Assembly (NCBI GenBank): GCA_034521495.1
Contig: JAXHMK010000010.1
Location: 744,001 to 808,000 of the forward strand
From: Balneolaceae bacterium
GTDB taxonomy: Bacteria; Bacteroidota; Rhodothermia; Balneolales; Balneolaceae
Length of the DNA: 64,000 bases
Reading direction: 5' to 3'
The notes below the pieces were generated by a model. The model did not search any database. It saw only the letters and a program-made list of their open reading frames with translations, and was not told the DNA's origin. Position 1 is the stretch's first letter. Each line of letters begins with the position of its first letter. A program made the position numbers and the translations under genes. This document shows positions 47,017 to 54,508 of this stretch, piece by piece.

Positions 47017-48726
47017 ATCTTTCCCGGATTGTTCTTCCTTGTCTGATGCGACCACTTTTCGCGGAATTCGAATATCCTCTACCAGATCCTGGATATCCTG
47101 CGGCGGTTCTTTGGTAAACTTCATCACGGTGAGGGCCACCACAAAGTTCAAAATCATTCCCAATGTTCCGATACCTTCCGGAGAGATTCCAAACCACCAG
47201 TGTTCTGCATTGTTTAATTCAGGATTGATAAATGTAAAGTATATGATGTAAGAAGCTGTCAATGTAATTCCGGCAATCATTCCTGCAATTGCACCCTCTT
47301 TATTCATCCGTTTAAAGAAAATACCCATCAAAATGACGGGAAAGAATGAAGCTGCCGCCAGACCGAACGCAAAGGCCACAGTTTGGGCTACAAAACCCGG
47401 GGGATTGATTCCAAAATAGCCTGCAATAAGTACGGTAAAGAATACGGTAACTCTCGCTACAATCAACTCGGTCTTCTCCTTCATGGTTGGAATAAATGTT
47501 CGCTTCAGGAGATCGTGTGCAATTGCAGTAGCAAGAACCAGTAGTAAACCCGCTGCAGTTGAGAGCGCCGCTGCCAATCCGCCTGCTGCAACCAACCCAA
47601 CTACCCAATTCGGCAAATCGGCAATTTCCGGGCTGGCAAGAACCATGATATCCGGATCCACCGTGAGTTCATTAATGGATGGATCTGAATGGTATTGAAT
47701 CAGACCATCGTCATTCGAATCTTCATATTGAAGCAATCCTGTAGCCTCCCAGTTGTGGAACCATTGTGGTGCCTCGGTGTACGCAACCTTATCTACATCA
47801 TTAATCATATTGGTCTTAACAAAAGCAGCAACGGCCGGAGCGGTGCTGTAGAGAAGTACTATAAAAATCAGAGCATATCCTGCAGATATCCGGGCATCCT
47901 TAACTCTCGGGACAGTAAAGAAGCGAATAATCACATGTGGCAATCCGGCTGTTCCCACCATCAAAGCGGCGGTTATGAAAAAGACATCTATCGGGAGCTT
48001 TGTCCCATCGGTATACGCCGTAAATCCAAGGTCCGTCATCAAACCATCCAGCCTGTCCAAAAGATAGACACTCGGTTCATCCACCAAAGTACCACCAAAT
48101 CCCAGTTGCGGAATGGGGTTTCCGGTCATTAAAATCGAAACAAATATAACAGGTACGAGATATGCAAAAATCAACACACAGTATTGGGCAACTTGTGTAT
48201 AGGTAATTCCCTTCATCCCGCCTAAAACGGCATAGAAGAACACAATAATCATCCCGATTATCACACCCTGGTTGATTCCTACATCTAAAAACCGGGAGAA
48301 AACAATTCCCACTCCGCGCATCTGTCCGGCCACATAGGTAAACGAAATAAAAACGGCACAAAGAATTGCCACAACCCTCGCGGTACTTGAATAGTAACGA
48401 TCCCCCACAAAATCAGGAACGGTAAACTTGCCAAACTTGCGAAGATATGGTGCCAGCAGAAGTGCTAAAAGAACGTAACCGCCGGTCCACCCCATCAGGT
48501 AAACCGATCCGTCGTACCCAAGAAATGCAATTAAACCGGCCATGGAGATGAATGAGGCAGCCGACATCCAGTCTGCAGCTGTTGCCATCCCATTCGCCAA
48601 TGGATGAACCCGGCCACCTGCTACGTAAAAATCACTTGTAGATCCCACGCGTGCCCAAACGGCAATACCGATATAGAGCGCAAATGTGATTCCTACAATA
48701 ATGAACGTCCAAACTTGTATACTCAT
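47014..48726 (-). CDS. Sodium:solute symporter, VC_2705/ActP-like
   Basis: A 570-residue transporter with about thirteen membrane spans. It begins with TFIIVGITFALYIGIAVWAR, followed by STSDFYVAGGRVHPLANGMA, typical of the acetate permease ActP and related members of the solute:sodium symporter family. Further marks are ADWMSAASFISMAGLIAFLG, GTAGLPHVIIRFFTVPRVKD and ALSTAAGLLLVLATAIAHDL. A long loop with an acidic EDSNDDGL segment interrupts the middle. The small DUF4212 protein gene lies just upstream, the usual partner of this subfamily. Acetate or another short carboxylate is the likely cargo. Confidence 0.93.
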   Translation of the reverse strand: MSIQVWTFIIVGITFALYIGIAVWARVGSTSDFYVAGGRVHPLANGMATAADWMSAASFISMAGLIAFLGYDGSVYLMGWTGGYVLLALLLAPYLRKFGKFTVPDFVGDRYYSSTARVVAILCAVFISFTYVAGQMRGVGIVFSRFLDVGINQGVIIGMIIVFFYAVLGGMKGITYTQVAQYCVLIFAYLVPVIFVSILMTGNPIPQLGFGGTLVDEPSVYLLDRLDGLMTDLGFTAYTDGTKLPIDVFFITAALMVGTAGLPHVIIRFFTVPRVKDARISAGYALIFIVLLYSTAPAVAAFVKTNMINDVDKVAYTEAPQWFHNWEATGLLQYEDSNDDGLIQYHSDPSINELTVDPDIMVLASPEIADLPNWVVGLVAAGGLAAALSTAAGLLLVLATAIAHDLLKRTFIPTMKEKTELIVARVTVFFTVLIAGYFGINPPGFVAQTVAFAFGLAAASFFPVILMGIFFKRMNKEGAIAGMIAGITLTASYIIYFTFINPELNNAEHWWFGISPEGIGTLGMILNFVVALTVMKFTKEPPQDIQDLVEDIRIPRKVVASDKEEQSGKD

Positions 48727-48768
48727 CCGGCTAACTCCGCTAAATTATTTTTTCCATTCTGAGATTCA

Positions 48769-49023
48769 TCATTTTTCATCAAAATCGAACTCTTTATCCA
48801 GTTTATTCATGCGATACACATAAATGAAAATCAATATCACGAACACATACTGGGAGCCCTGCTGAGCAAACCAAAAACCTAATTTAAATCCACCTAATCG
48901 AAATTGATTTAACTCATCGACAAGTAGAATCCCAAAACCGAAGGAGACGATAAACCAAATCGTTAAGAGAATAGCTAACAGGGTAAGATGTTTCTTCCAG
49001 TATTCTTTGGCTTTTTCATTCAT
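48769..49023 (-). CDS. DUF4212 small membrane protein, symporter partner
   Basis: An 84-residue protein with two membrane spans (about 12-34 and 47-67). It matches DUF4212: KAKEYWKKHLTLLAILLTIW, then FRLGGFKLGFWFAQQGSQYV and FIYVYRMNKLDKEFDF. In the VC_2705 group such a protein is found directly before the large symporter gene, as here (42-base gap). It is thought to be an accessory subunit. Confidence 0.92.
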   Translation of the reverse strand: MNEKAKEYWKKHLTLLAILLTIWFIVSFGFGILLVDELNQFRLGGFKLGFWFAQQGSQYVFVILIFIYVYRMNKLDKEFDFDEK

Positions 49024-49260
49024 GGCTTGAACCGAGCAAATTTATTAAAGCTTTTAAGTCCCCTATCAAACACAAAGATTATAACGAATTCTTATGATTC
49101 TCAAAAATGAAGTTCTTATTTGTTAGGCAGCAGTCATTTTTAATTGAATAAATTCGCGTTTAAACTGAATTAAGGATAATTATTGTATCAGAGAATTCCC
49201 TATTTTCATTTTAGATTACTGTTAATACATTAAAGTGAAGGTTAACTCAATTTCTTCCCT

Positions 49261-50100
49261 ATGATTAAACGAATTCTAATCGCTCTTGATCCCGATGAAG
49301 ACACTCCTATTGCAACTCAGTATGCCATTTCACTCGCTAATAACAGCGACGCATCTGTAACCGGTTTGGCCGTTGTTGATACAAGCAATATCTATCCTAC
49401 AGGAATCATTGGCGATCCGGACGAAACTCATCATGCCCGAAATTTATGGGAAGAATTGACTGAAGAGAGCCGAAGTGTAGCTGATAGACTTTTACAAAAA
49501 TTCAGAAACAGCGTTGAAAAATCCGGCGTCAGACATTCTGAAATCAAGAAAGAGGGAGCATCTTACGAGCGTATTATTGAGGGGATGAAATACCACGATC
49601 TGCTTGTTGTGGGCCGGGATTCTCATTTCTTTTACAACGAACCCAAACAAAACACTAAAACACTTGCTCAGGTTGTAAAATATGGTGTCTCCCCAACCCT
49701 GATTGTAACACACCATTTTGAAGAAGTAAAAAAAGTACTTATTGCTTTTGACGGGAGCCGACCGGCAGCACGATCATTAAAAAGCTTTGCGCACCTCAAA
49801 CCATTTGGTGAAAAAGTAGACATTGAACTGCTTCATGTTCAGAATGAAGATGACTCAAACGAAGAAATTTTAAATTATGCAGCCGACTATCTAAAAGAGC
49901 ACAACTTTAAAACAATTACCACAAAAGTTCTGAAGAAAGAAAAGATCAGTGAGCAAATTTTGGCCCGAAGTCGTGAAATAGACGCCGATCTGATTGTACT
50001 TGGTGCACATGCGGTTTCGGCCATCAAGCGATTAACATTTGGTTCAACCACTCACGATCTGATTACAAAAACCCATTTGCCGCTTTTTATGACACCCTGA
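49261..50100 (+). CDS. Universal stress protein, tandem UspA domains
   Basis: A 279-residue protein with two Usp domains. The first starts MIKRILIALDPDEDTPIATQ and the second VKKVLIAFDGSRPAARSLKS. The second has the ATP-loop type ending DLIVLGAHAVSAIKRLTFGS followed by TTHDLITKTHLPLFMTP. The first has a DLLVVGRDSHFF ending that departs from the usual G-2X-G-9X-G, so it may not bind ATP. A strong hairpin follows the stop. It stands opposite the DUF4212-symporter operon with a 237-base gap. Confidence 0.9.
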   Translation: MIKRILIALDPDEDTPIATQYAISLANNSDASVTGLAVVDTSNIYPTGIIGDPDETHHARNLWEELTEESRSVADRLLQKFRNSVEKSGVRHSEIKKEGASYERIIEGMKYHDLLVVGRDSHFFYNEPKQNTKTLAQVVKYGVSPTLIVTHHFEEVKKVLIAFDGSRPAARSLKSFAHLKPFGEKVDIELLHVQNEDDSNEEILNYAADYLKEHNFKTITTKVLKKEKISEQILARSREIDADLIVLGAHAVSAIKRLTFGSTTHDLITKTHLPLFMTP

Positions 50101-50105
50101 GCAAA

Positions 50106-50138
50106 ACCCGTCTGACCGCTCCAAGCGGTCTGACGGGT
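50106..50138 (+). terminator. Hairpin after the Usp gene
   Basis: Arms ACCCGTCTGACCGCT and AGCGGTCTGACGGGT pair except at one central position, with a tiny loop, five bases after the stop. A short T-rich tail (ATCTTTAT) follows. It can end transcription, but may also be a dispersed palindrome. Confidence 0.75.
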
Positions 50139-50435
50139 ATCTTTATAGCCAGCACGACTCAAAACTGGCGCAAGTCTCCGTACATGTTTAGCGGTTTAAG
50201 TCAAACAACCTGACAGAGCACCGTGCTTTTCGGTTCCTGTCAGAGTTGTGGGATAAGGTATTCCCCTCGAAAACCGATCCACGCGACTCTGGCAGGAGCT
50301 ATCGCACTCTGCCAGGACGCTAAACAGATACAAGTCTCCAGACTTGTGCCCATACCCCATTCTCCAAACTTTTTATTCAATATCAATGCCCGATGAGCTG
50401 TGAACCAAGTTCATTTTTTGATACATTCACTTTGA
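50139..50435. repeat. Intergenic stretch with CTGACAG and GTTTAGCG inverted repeats
   Basis: No gene is seen. The words GTTTAGCG (about 50187) and CGCTAAAC (about 50322) bracket two imperfect hairpins built on CCTGACAG...CTGTCAG and CTGGCAGG...CTGCCAGG, similar to 30853-30975. A small palindrome CAAGTCTCCAGACTTG (about 50333) closes the stretch before the S9 peptidase promoter. Confidence 0.55.
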
Positions 50436-52490
50436 ATGAAAACCCAATTCCGTTCCATGAAAAAATTCCTGATTCTACTCCTGATTCCACTCTTCCTTTC
50501 CTTACCCGATCAAATCGCAAAGGCCCAAAAAACCAATTTTGATTATCTGGATATCTTCGATCTTCAGTTTGTGGATGAACCACAAATTTCACCTGATGGA
50601 AATACTATCATCTACCTCCGTCACCAGTTTGATGTGATGACAGACAAACGCTACACCAACTTGTGGAGCATCTCTTTCAGCGGGGATGATCACGAACCGC
50701 TGACATCCGGAAAATCAAGCTACGGATCACCAATTTGGTCACCCGACGGATCAAGAATTGCCTACACATCATCTGAAGAAGGATCAAACCAGATCTTTAT
50801 TCGATGGATGGAGAGCGGAACAACTTCTTCCATCACCAACCTGACTCACAGTCCGGCAAATTTACAATGGTCACCCGATGGTACTAAGCTGCTTTTCACA
50901 ATGAATATTCCAGCAGATCAACCTAAAATAGCCGATCTTCCATCCCCTCCCGACGGTGCGGAATGGACCAAAAGTGCTACTGTAATCGACTACGTTCAAT
51001 TCAAAGCCGACGGTAATTTCGACATCCTTGAGGAAAGCTATTCCCACATCTACCTGATTTCAGCCGAGGGTGGCGCTCCGCGAAAGCTGACGAATGGAAA
51101 TTTCGATCACTCCTCTCCCACCTGGGCACCAGATGGAGAAAGCATTCTTTTTACGGCTGATCGATCCGGTAATGCCGATCTTGATCCCAATAATGCTCAA
51201 ATTTATGAGATGAATATAGAATCCGGAGAAATGACTCAAATCACGGACAAACGGGGTCCGCACAGCAATCCGAAAATTTCGCCGGATGGACAGTATATCG
51301 CCTATACCGGCTATGAAGATCAATTTGTGGGATACCAGTTGACCGATCTCTACATCATGAACCGTGACGGCTCGAACCTGCAAAAAATTTCCGGTACCCT
51401 CGACGTAGATGTCAGTGATATTACCTGGGCCAGTGACAGCCGCTCGCTGTTCTTTCGATACGATGAGGAAGGAAACAGCAAACTTGGTAATATTCGACTG
51501 AATGGCGATATCATAACCGTTGCATCGAACCTGGGTACCTCAAGCATTGGGCGGCCGTATGGTGGCGGAGCATATTCTGTAGCAGACAATGGTCGTTTTG
51601 CTATTCCTCTTGGATCCACCGAACGACCGACTGAACTTGCTGTAGGCCATTTTCCCACCCGGATGGCTATTACTCAGCTAACAAATATTAATGAGCTCTT
51701 TTTACAGTCTAAGAACCTGGGAGAAACCACCGAGTTTTGGGTTGATTCATCCGTTGATGATTTTGAAATCCAGGGCTGGATCCTTACCCCGCCAGACTTT
51801 GATCCGAATCAAAAATACCCCATGATTCTCGAAATTCACGGGGGTCCGCACACCAATTATGGACCGAGATTTACTCCTGAACTTCAACTAATGGCTGCCA
51901 AAGGTTACGTGGTTGTATATACCAATCCAAGAGGTAGTACAAGCTACTCCAGTGATTTTGCCGCTTACATTAATCAAAACTATCCAAGTGAAGATTATAA
52001 CGATCTGATGGATGCTGTGGATTATGTAATTGACCGCGGCTATATCGATGAGGACAGGCTGTACATTACCGGCGGAAGCGGCGGAGGTGTTCTGAGCTCC
52101 TGGGCCATTGGAAAAACGGATCGTTTTGCGGCTGCAGTTGTAGCCAAACCGGTTATAAACTGGTACAGTTTTGTATTGACTGCTGATGTTTACCCATTTT
52201 TTAGCAAATATTGGTTTACAGAATACCCCTGGGATGATCCCGAGCAGTACCTTGAAAGATCCCCGATTTCGCTGGTTGGCAACGTAACGACACCTACCAT
52301 GCTACTTGTTGGTGAGTATGATTACCGAACTCCCGTAAGCGAAAGCGAGCAGTATTACCAGGCGTTAAAACTCCGGGGAGTGGATGCCTCGATGGTTAAA
52401 ATCTCCGAATCATCACACTCCATCGCCTCCAAACCCAGCAATTTGATACGAAAAGTGGCGTATATTTTAGGATGGTTTGAGAAGTATTAG
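50436..52490 (+). CDS. S9 prolyl-oligopeptidase-family peptidase, secreted
   Basis: A 684-residue exported peptidase. The signal peptide ends IAKAQ; a second ATG at 50457 would give a shorter but equally good start. A seven-bladed TolB/WD40-type propeller covers residues about 40-410 (EPQISPDGNTIIYLRHQ, PIWSPDGSRIAYTSSEEG, HSSPTWAPDGESILFTADR). The alpha/beta hydrolase domain has MILEIHGGPHTNYGP, the nucleophile serine in ITGGSGGGVLSSW, the aspartate in LLVGEYDYRTPVSESEQYYQ and the histidine in SESSHSI. It resembles acylaminoacyl-peptidase-like enzymes used to digest oligopeptides. A palindromic region precedes it. Confidence 0.94.
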   Translation: MKTQFRSMKKFLILLLIPLFLSLPDQIAKAQKTNFDYLDIFDLQFVDEPQISPDGNTIIYLRHQFDVMTDKRYTNLWSISFSGDDHEPLTSGKSSYGSPIWSPDGSRIAYTSSEEGSNQIFIRWMESGTTSSITNLTHSPANLQWSPDGTKLLFTMNIPADQPKIADLPSPPDGAEWTKSATVIDYVQFKADGNFDILEESYSHIYLISAEGGAPRKLTNGNFDHSSPTWAPDGESILFTADRSGNADLDPNNAQIYEMNIESGEMTQITDKRGPHSNPKISPDGQYIAYTGYEDQFVGYQLTDLYIMNRDGSNLQKISGTLDVDVSDITWASDSRSLFFRYDEEGNSKLGNIRLNGDIITVASNLGTSSIGRPYGGGAYSVADNGRFAIPLGSTERPTELAVGHFPTRMAITQLTNINELFLQSKNLGETTEFWVDSSVDDFEIQGWILTPPDFDPNQKYPMILEIHGGPHTNYGPRFTPELQLMAAKGYVVVYTNPRGSTSYSSDFAAYINQNYPSEDYNDLMDAVDYVIDRGYIDEDRLYITGGSGGGVLSSWAIGKTDRFAAAVVAKPVINWYSFVLTADVYPFFSKYWFTEYPWDDPEQYLERSPISLVGNVTTPTMLLVGEYDYRTPVSESEQYYQALKLRGVDASMVKISESSHSIASKPSNLIRKVAYILGWFEKY

Positions 52491-52503
52491 TTGTGAGTCC
52501 TTA

Positions 52504-52564
52504 GTACGCCGGGCAGCTTGCCCGGCCCTGAGCCTGTTTACTCGCTCCGAAGGTCTCCTTCGGA
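52504..52564. repeat. Two palindromes next to the DUF559 cassette
   Basis: GTACGCCGGGCAGCTTGCCC (52504 on) is an inverted partial copy of the 3'-end palindrome seen at 46978 and 53293. TCCGAAGG / CCTTCGGA (52546-52564) is a separate stem, with a near copy at 53146-53166 on the far side of the DUF559 cassette. Confidence 0.7.
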
Positions 52565-52587
52565 GTCTTGATTTGAGGGCAAATTTG

Positions 52588-53101
52588 AAATCCCCTCTTG
52601 AGAGGGGACAAAGGGGTGTGTAAAAAAGATTTTGTAAGGATTCATGGTTTGTCGGTTCATACAAATAGATATGAAAAGACCAATCATCCCATATAATCCA
52701 AGGCTTAAAGAACTCGCAAGAAGACTCAGAAACAATAGCACCAAATCAGAAAAAATTCTTTGGCAATATCTAAAAGGCAAACAAATTTTAGGATTCGACT
52801 TCCATCGACAAAAACCTATTGACCAATTTATTGTAGATTTTTACTGTTCTGAACTATTTCTGGCTATTGAGTTAGATGGATACTCGCATGAACATTTTGA
52901 AATTGCTCAAAAAGACAAACGAAAGAAGAAGCGGCTTAATGAATTAGGTGTTTATTTAATTCGTTTTTGGGATGAAGAAATATTTAATGATTTGGATAAT
53001 GTTTTAAGAGTAATTGAGATCACAGTGGAAAAACGGAAAATAAAATTTGGTCTATAAAAACAATTCTAACACACCCCTAAATCCCCTCTCAAGAGGGGAC
53101 T
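52588..53101 (+). mobile_element. DUF559 cassette with inverted terminal palindromes
   Basis: The left end (52588-52622) contains TCCCCTCTTGAGAGGGGA, then AGGGGTGTGT. The right end (53067-53101) contains ACACACCCCT, then TCCCCTCTCAAGAGGGGA. The two are inverted copies of each other, and each also contains its own palindrome. The only gene inside is the DUF559 nuclease gene. A deletion derivative lies at 54331-54508 and a solo end at 5574-5616. No target duplication was found. Confidence 0.65.
52671..53057 (+). CDS. DUF559 endonuclease-domain protein
   Basis: About 128 residues from the ATG at 52671 (MKRPIIPYNPRLKELARRLR); the frame is open a further nine codons up. The DUF559 core, related to very-short-patch repair endonucleases, is clear: NNSTKSEKILWQYLKGKQIL, GFDFHRQKPIDQFIVDFYCS, LAIELDGYSHEH, DKRKKKRLNELGVYLIRFWD and FNDLDNVLRVIE. 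The acidic residues of FYC-x-LAIELDG and the EK of TKSEKILW fit a PD-(D/E)XK-type fold. It is the sole gene between inverted terminal palindromes, so it may be the nuclease of a selfish cassette rather than a host repair enzyme. Confidence 0.88.
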   Translation: MKRPIIPYNPRLKELARRLRNNSTKSEKILWQYLKGKQILGFDFHRQKPIDQFIVDFYCSELFLAIELDGYSHEHFEIAQKDKRKKKRLNELGVYLIRFWDEEIFNDLDNVLRVIEITVEKRKIKFGL

Positions 53102-53292
53102 TCTAAGGTCCTACTCTTCTCAATACTTGCTACTCAATTTTCTGGTTCCGAAAGTCTCCTTCGGAACTCTCATTTGAAACTCCGCTTCTATTCAATAATC
53201 TATATTTGGGAAGAGCATCCAGTTGGCGTTTTGAAACAAGAGCTTCGGAACCATCAAAGGATCTACGGAACGAATTAACGAGTAAAATTAAC

Positions 53293-53330
53293 ATTCCGAG
53301 GTAACGGGCAGGCTGCCCGGCGTACATTTT
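53293..53330. repeat. Palindrome at the 3' end of the 53330 gene
   Basis: ATTCCGAGGTAACGGGCAGG continuing CTGCCCGGCGTACATTTT is a near copy of 46978-47016. It ends exactly at the stop codon of the next minus-strand gene, just as the other copy overlaps the stop of the symporter gene. Confidence 0.8.
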
Positions 53331-54055
53331 CACGACTCCGCATTAATCGCCTGCATTAGCTTTCGTTTGGCAACCGGCAGAATGGTTTGGTTGAACGGAA
53401 AATCCAGGCTGGTATCAAAGGCGTACGTGGCCGGATTTGGAAGTTCTTTTTGCTCGCGAATTAGTTCCAGTTTTATAGAACCGGGTGAAAGGTGTGCCTG
53501 CCCCTGCTTTAGTGCTTTCAAAAATTTTGTTTTCAGAGATCTGTACTGATCTTCCGTACTCTGAAAAATAGAAACCTCAAATCGAAACAGGTTGATCTTA
53601 AGTTCCTGGTTATCCGGTACAAAAAAGTAGCCTTCATCCTTGTAATTTGGAACAATCCCAACATGTTCAACAGAAAGCTCCTTTTCTACATACTCGTGGA
53701 TAGCAATTCCCTCGTGAATTACCTTGTCCATCTTTGGAAGCGCCCAGTTGATCAGCTCTTCTACAGTTTCCAAATCCGTTCCATTTACAAAAACAACTTC
53801 ATGCTCTATCGTGCGGTTCACCCAGTCGATTTTGCTGATGCGTTTCGGAAATTTATTACGAAGGTCGGCCAAACGGTCAATGACATCTTGCAATGTTCGC
53901 CGAATCTCAATCAATCTGCTTAAATGAGGATATACTTTGTAATACTGAAACTCGGATGAGATTTTTTTGAGTTCAGCAAGCACAATGTACTGACGTTTTT
54001 CCAGATCATCTCTTACTTTCGTAAAAAGATTTAGATTCAGACGTGATTCTTTCAT
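53330..54055 (-). CDS. Conserved-looking hypothetical protein, unknown role
   Basis: A 241-residue protein I do not recognise. Residues 1-85 are strongly helical and charged (DLEKRQYIVLAELKKISSEF, LIEIRRTLQDVIDRLADLRN), compatible with a coiled coil. A middle mixed segment includes IEHEVVFVNGTDLETVEELI and HEYVEKELSVEHVGIVPNYK, and a later strand-rich part reads GYFFVPDNQELKINLFRFEV. There is no signal peptide, no membrane span and no catalytic motif I can name. An acceptable ATG with an AGGAGGC-like sequence six bases upstream supports the start. It stands alone between palindromic gaps. Confidence 0.75.
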   Translation of the reverse strand: MKESRLNLNLFTKVRDDLEKRQYIVLAELKKISSEFQYYKVYPHLSRLIEIRRTLQDVIDRLADLRNKFPKRISKIDWVNRTIEHEVVFVNGTDLETVEELINWALPKMDKVIHEGIAIHEYVEKELSVEHVGIVPNYKDEGYFFVPDNQELKINLFRFEVSIFQSTEDQYRSLKTKFLKALKQGQAHLSPGSIKLELIREQKELPNPATYAFDTSLDFPFNQTILPVAKRKLMQAINAES

Positions 54056-54330
54056 CGTATGCCTCCTGTGATGATTTGATGAGGTATGATTAATAAACGC
54101 TATTTAAAAGCGGGGATTTTGTCAAGTAAGAATTTTTAAGCCTTTAAGATCCGCGAAGTTTTGGAAACTTCGCGGATCTTTCACTTTACTCGTTCCAAAG
54201 CTCCTGCTTTGGAAAGGCCTTAGGAAGCTCCCGCTTCCATTAATTTAAAATCCTTTTTTTTTTTGATGAGAAGAGAGCTTCAATCAGGCGTACCGAAGGA
54301 GGACCTTCGGTACGAGTTTACAGCCTCAGA
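54056..54330. repeat. Intergenic region with three palindrome families
   Basis: No gene is seen. It holds the AGATCCGCGAAG-family palindrome at 54147-54179 (arms AGATCCGCGAAGTTT and AAACTTCGCGGATCT), a CCAAAGC/GCTTTGG stem near 54185-54210, and a perfect CGTACCGAAGG/CCTTCGGTACG stem at 54289-54314, which matches 40895-40919. Confidence 0.75.
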
Positions 54331-54508
54331 TTAATTTTCCCCCTTTGAAGGGGGCGCAGGGGGATGGCTGTTTATCCAATGCTCTAAAACTCTACTTACA
54401 TTCTCAATCTCTTTGGAGATTAATATTTTAGCCATGATAGTTGAATTTTTTCAGGCCAACGTTTCTTGCTTTGCCATCCCCCTCTTTCCCCTTCAAAGGG
54501 GGATTTTT
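54331..54508 (-). mobile_element. Shrunken DUF559-type cassette
   Basis: Inverted ends (54335-54369 and 54473-54508), each with a CCCCCTTTGAAGGGGG-like palindrome, enclose about 100 bases. On the minus strand a 34-codon frame (54435 to 54331) reads ISKEIENVSRVLEHWINSH, which lines up with the C-terminal IFNDLDNVLRVIE of the intact DUF559 protein. It looks like an internally deleted copy that keeps both ends and the last part of the gene. Confidence 0.6.

Noticed and set aside
47689-48132. A 147-codon plus-strand frame opposite the symporter gene.
   Set aside because: It is a shadow of membrane-span codons on the other strand.
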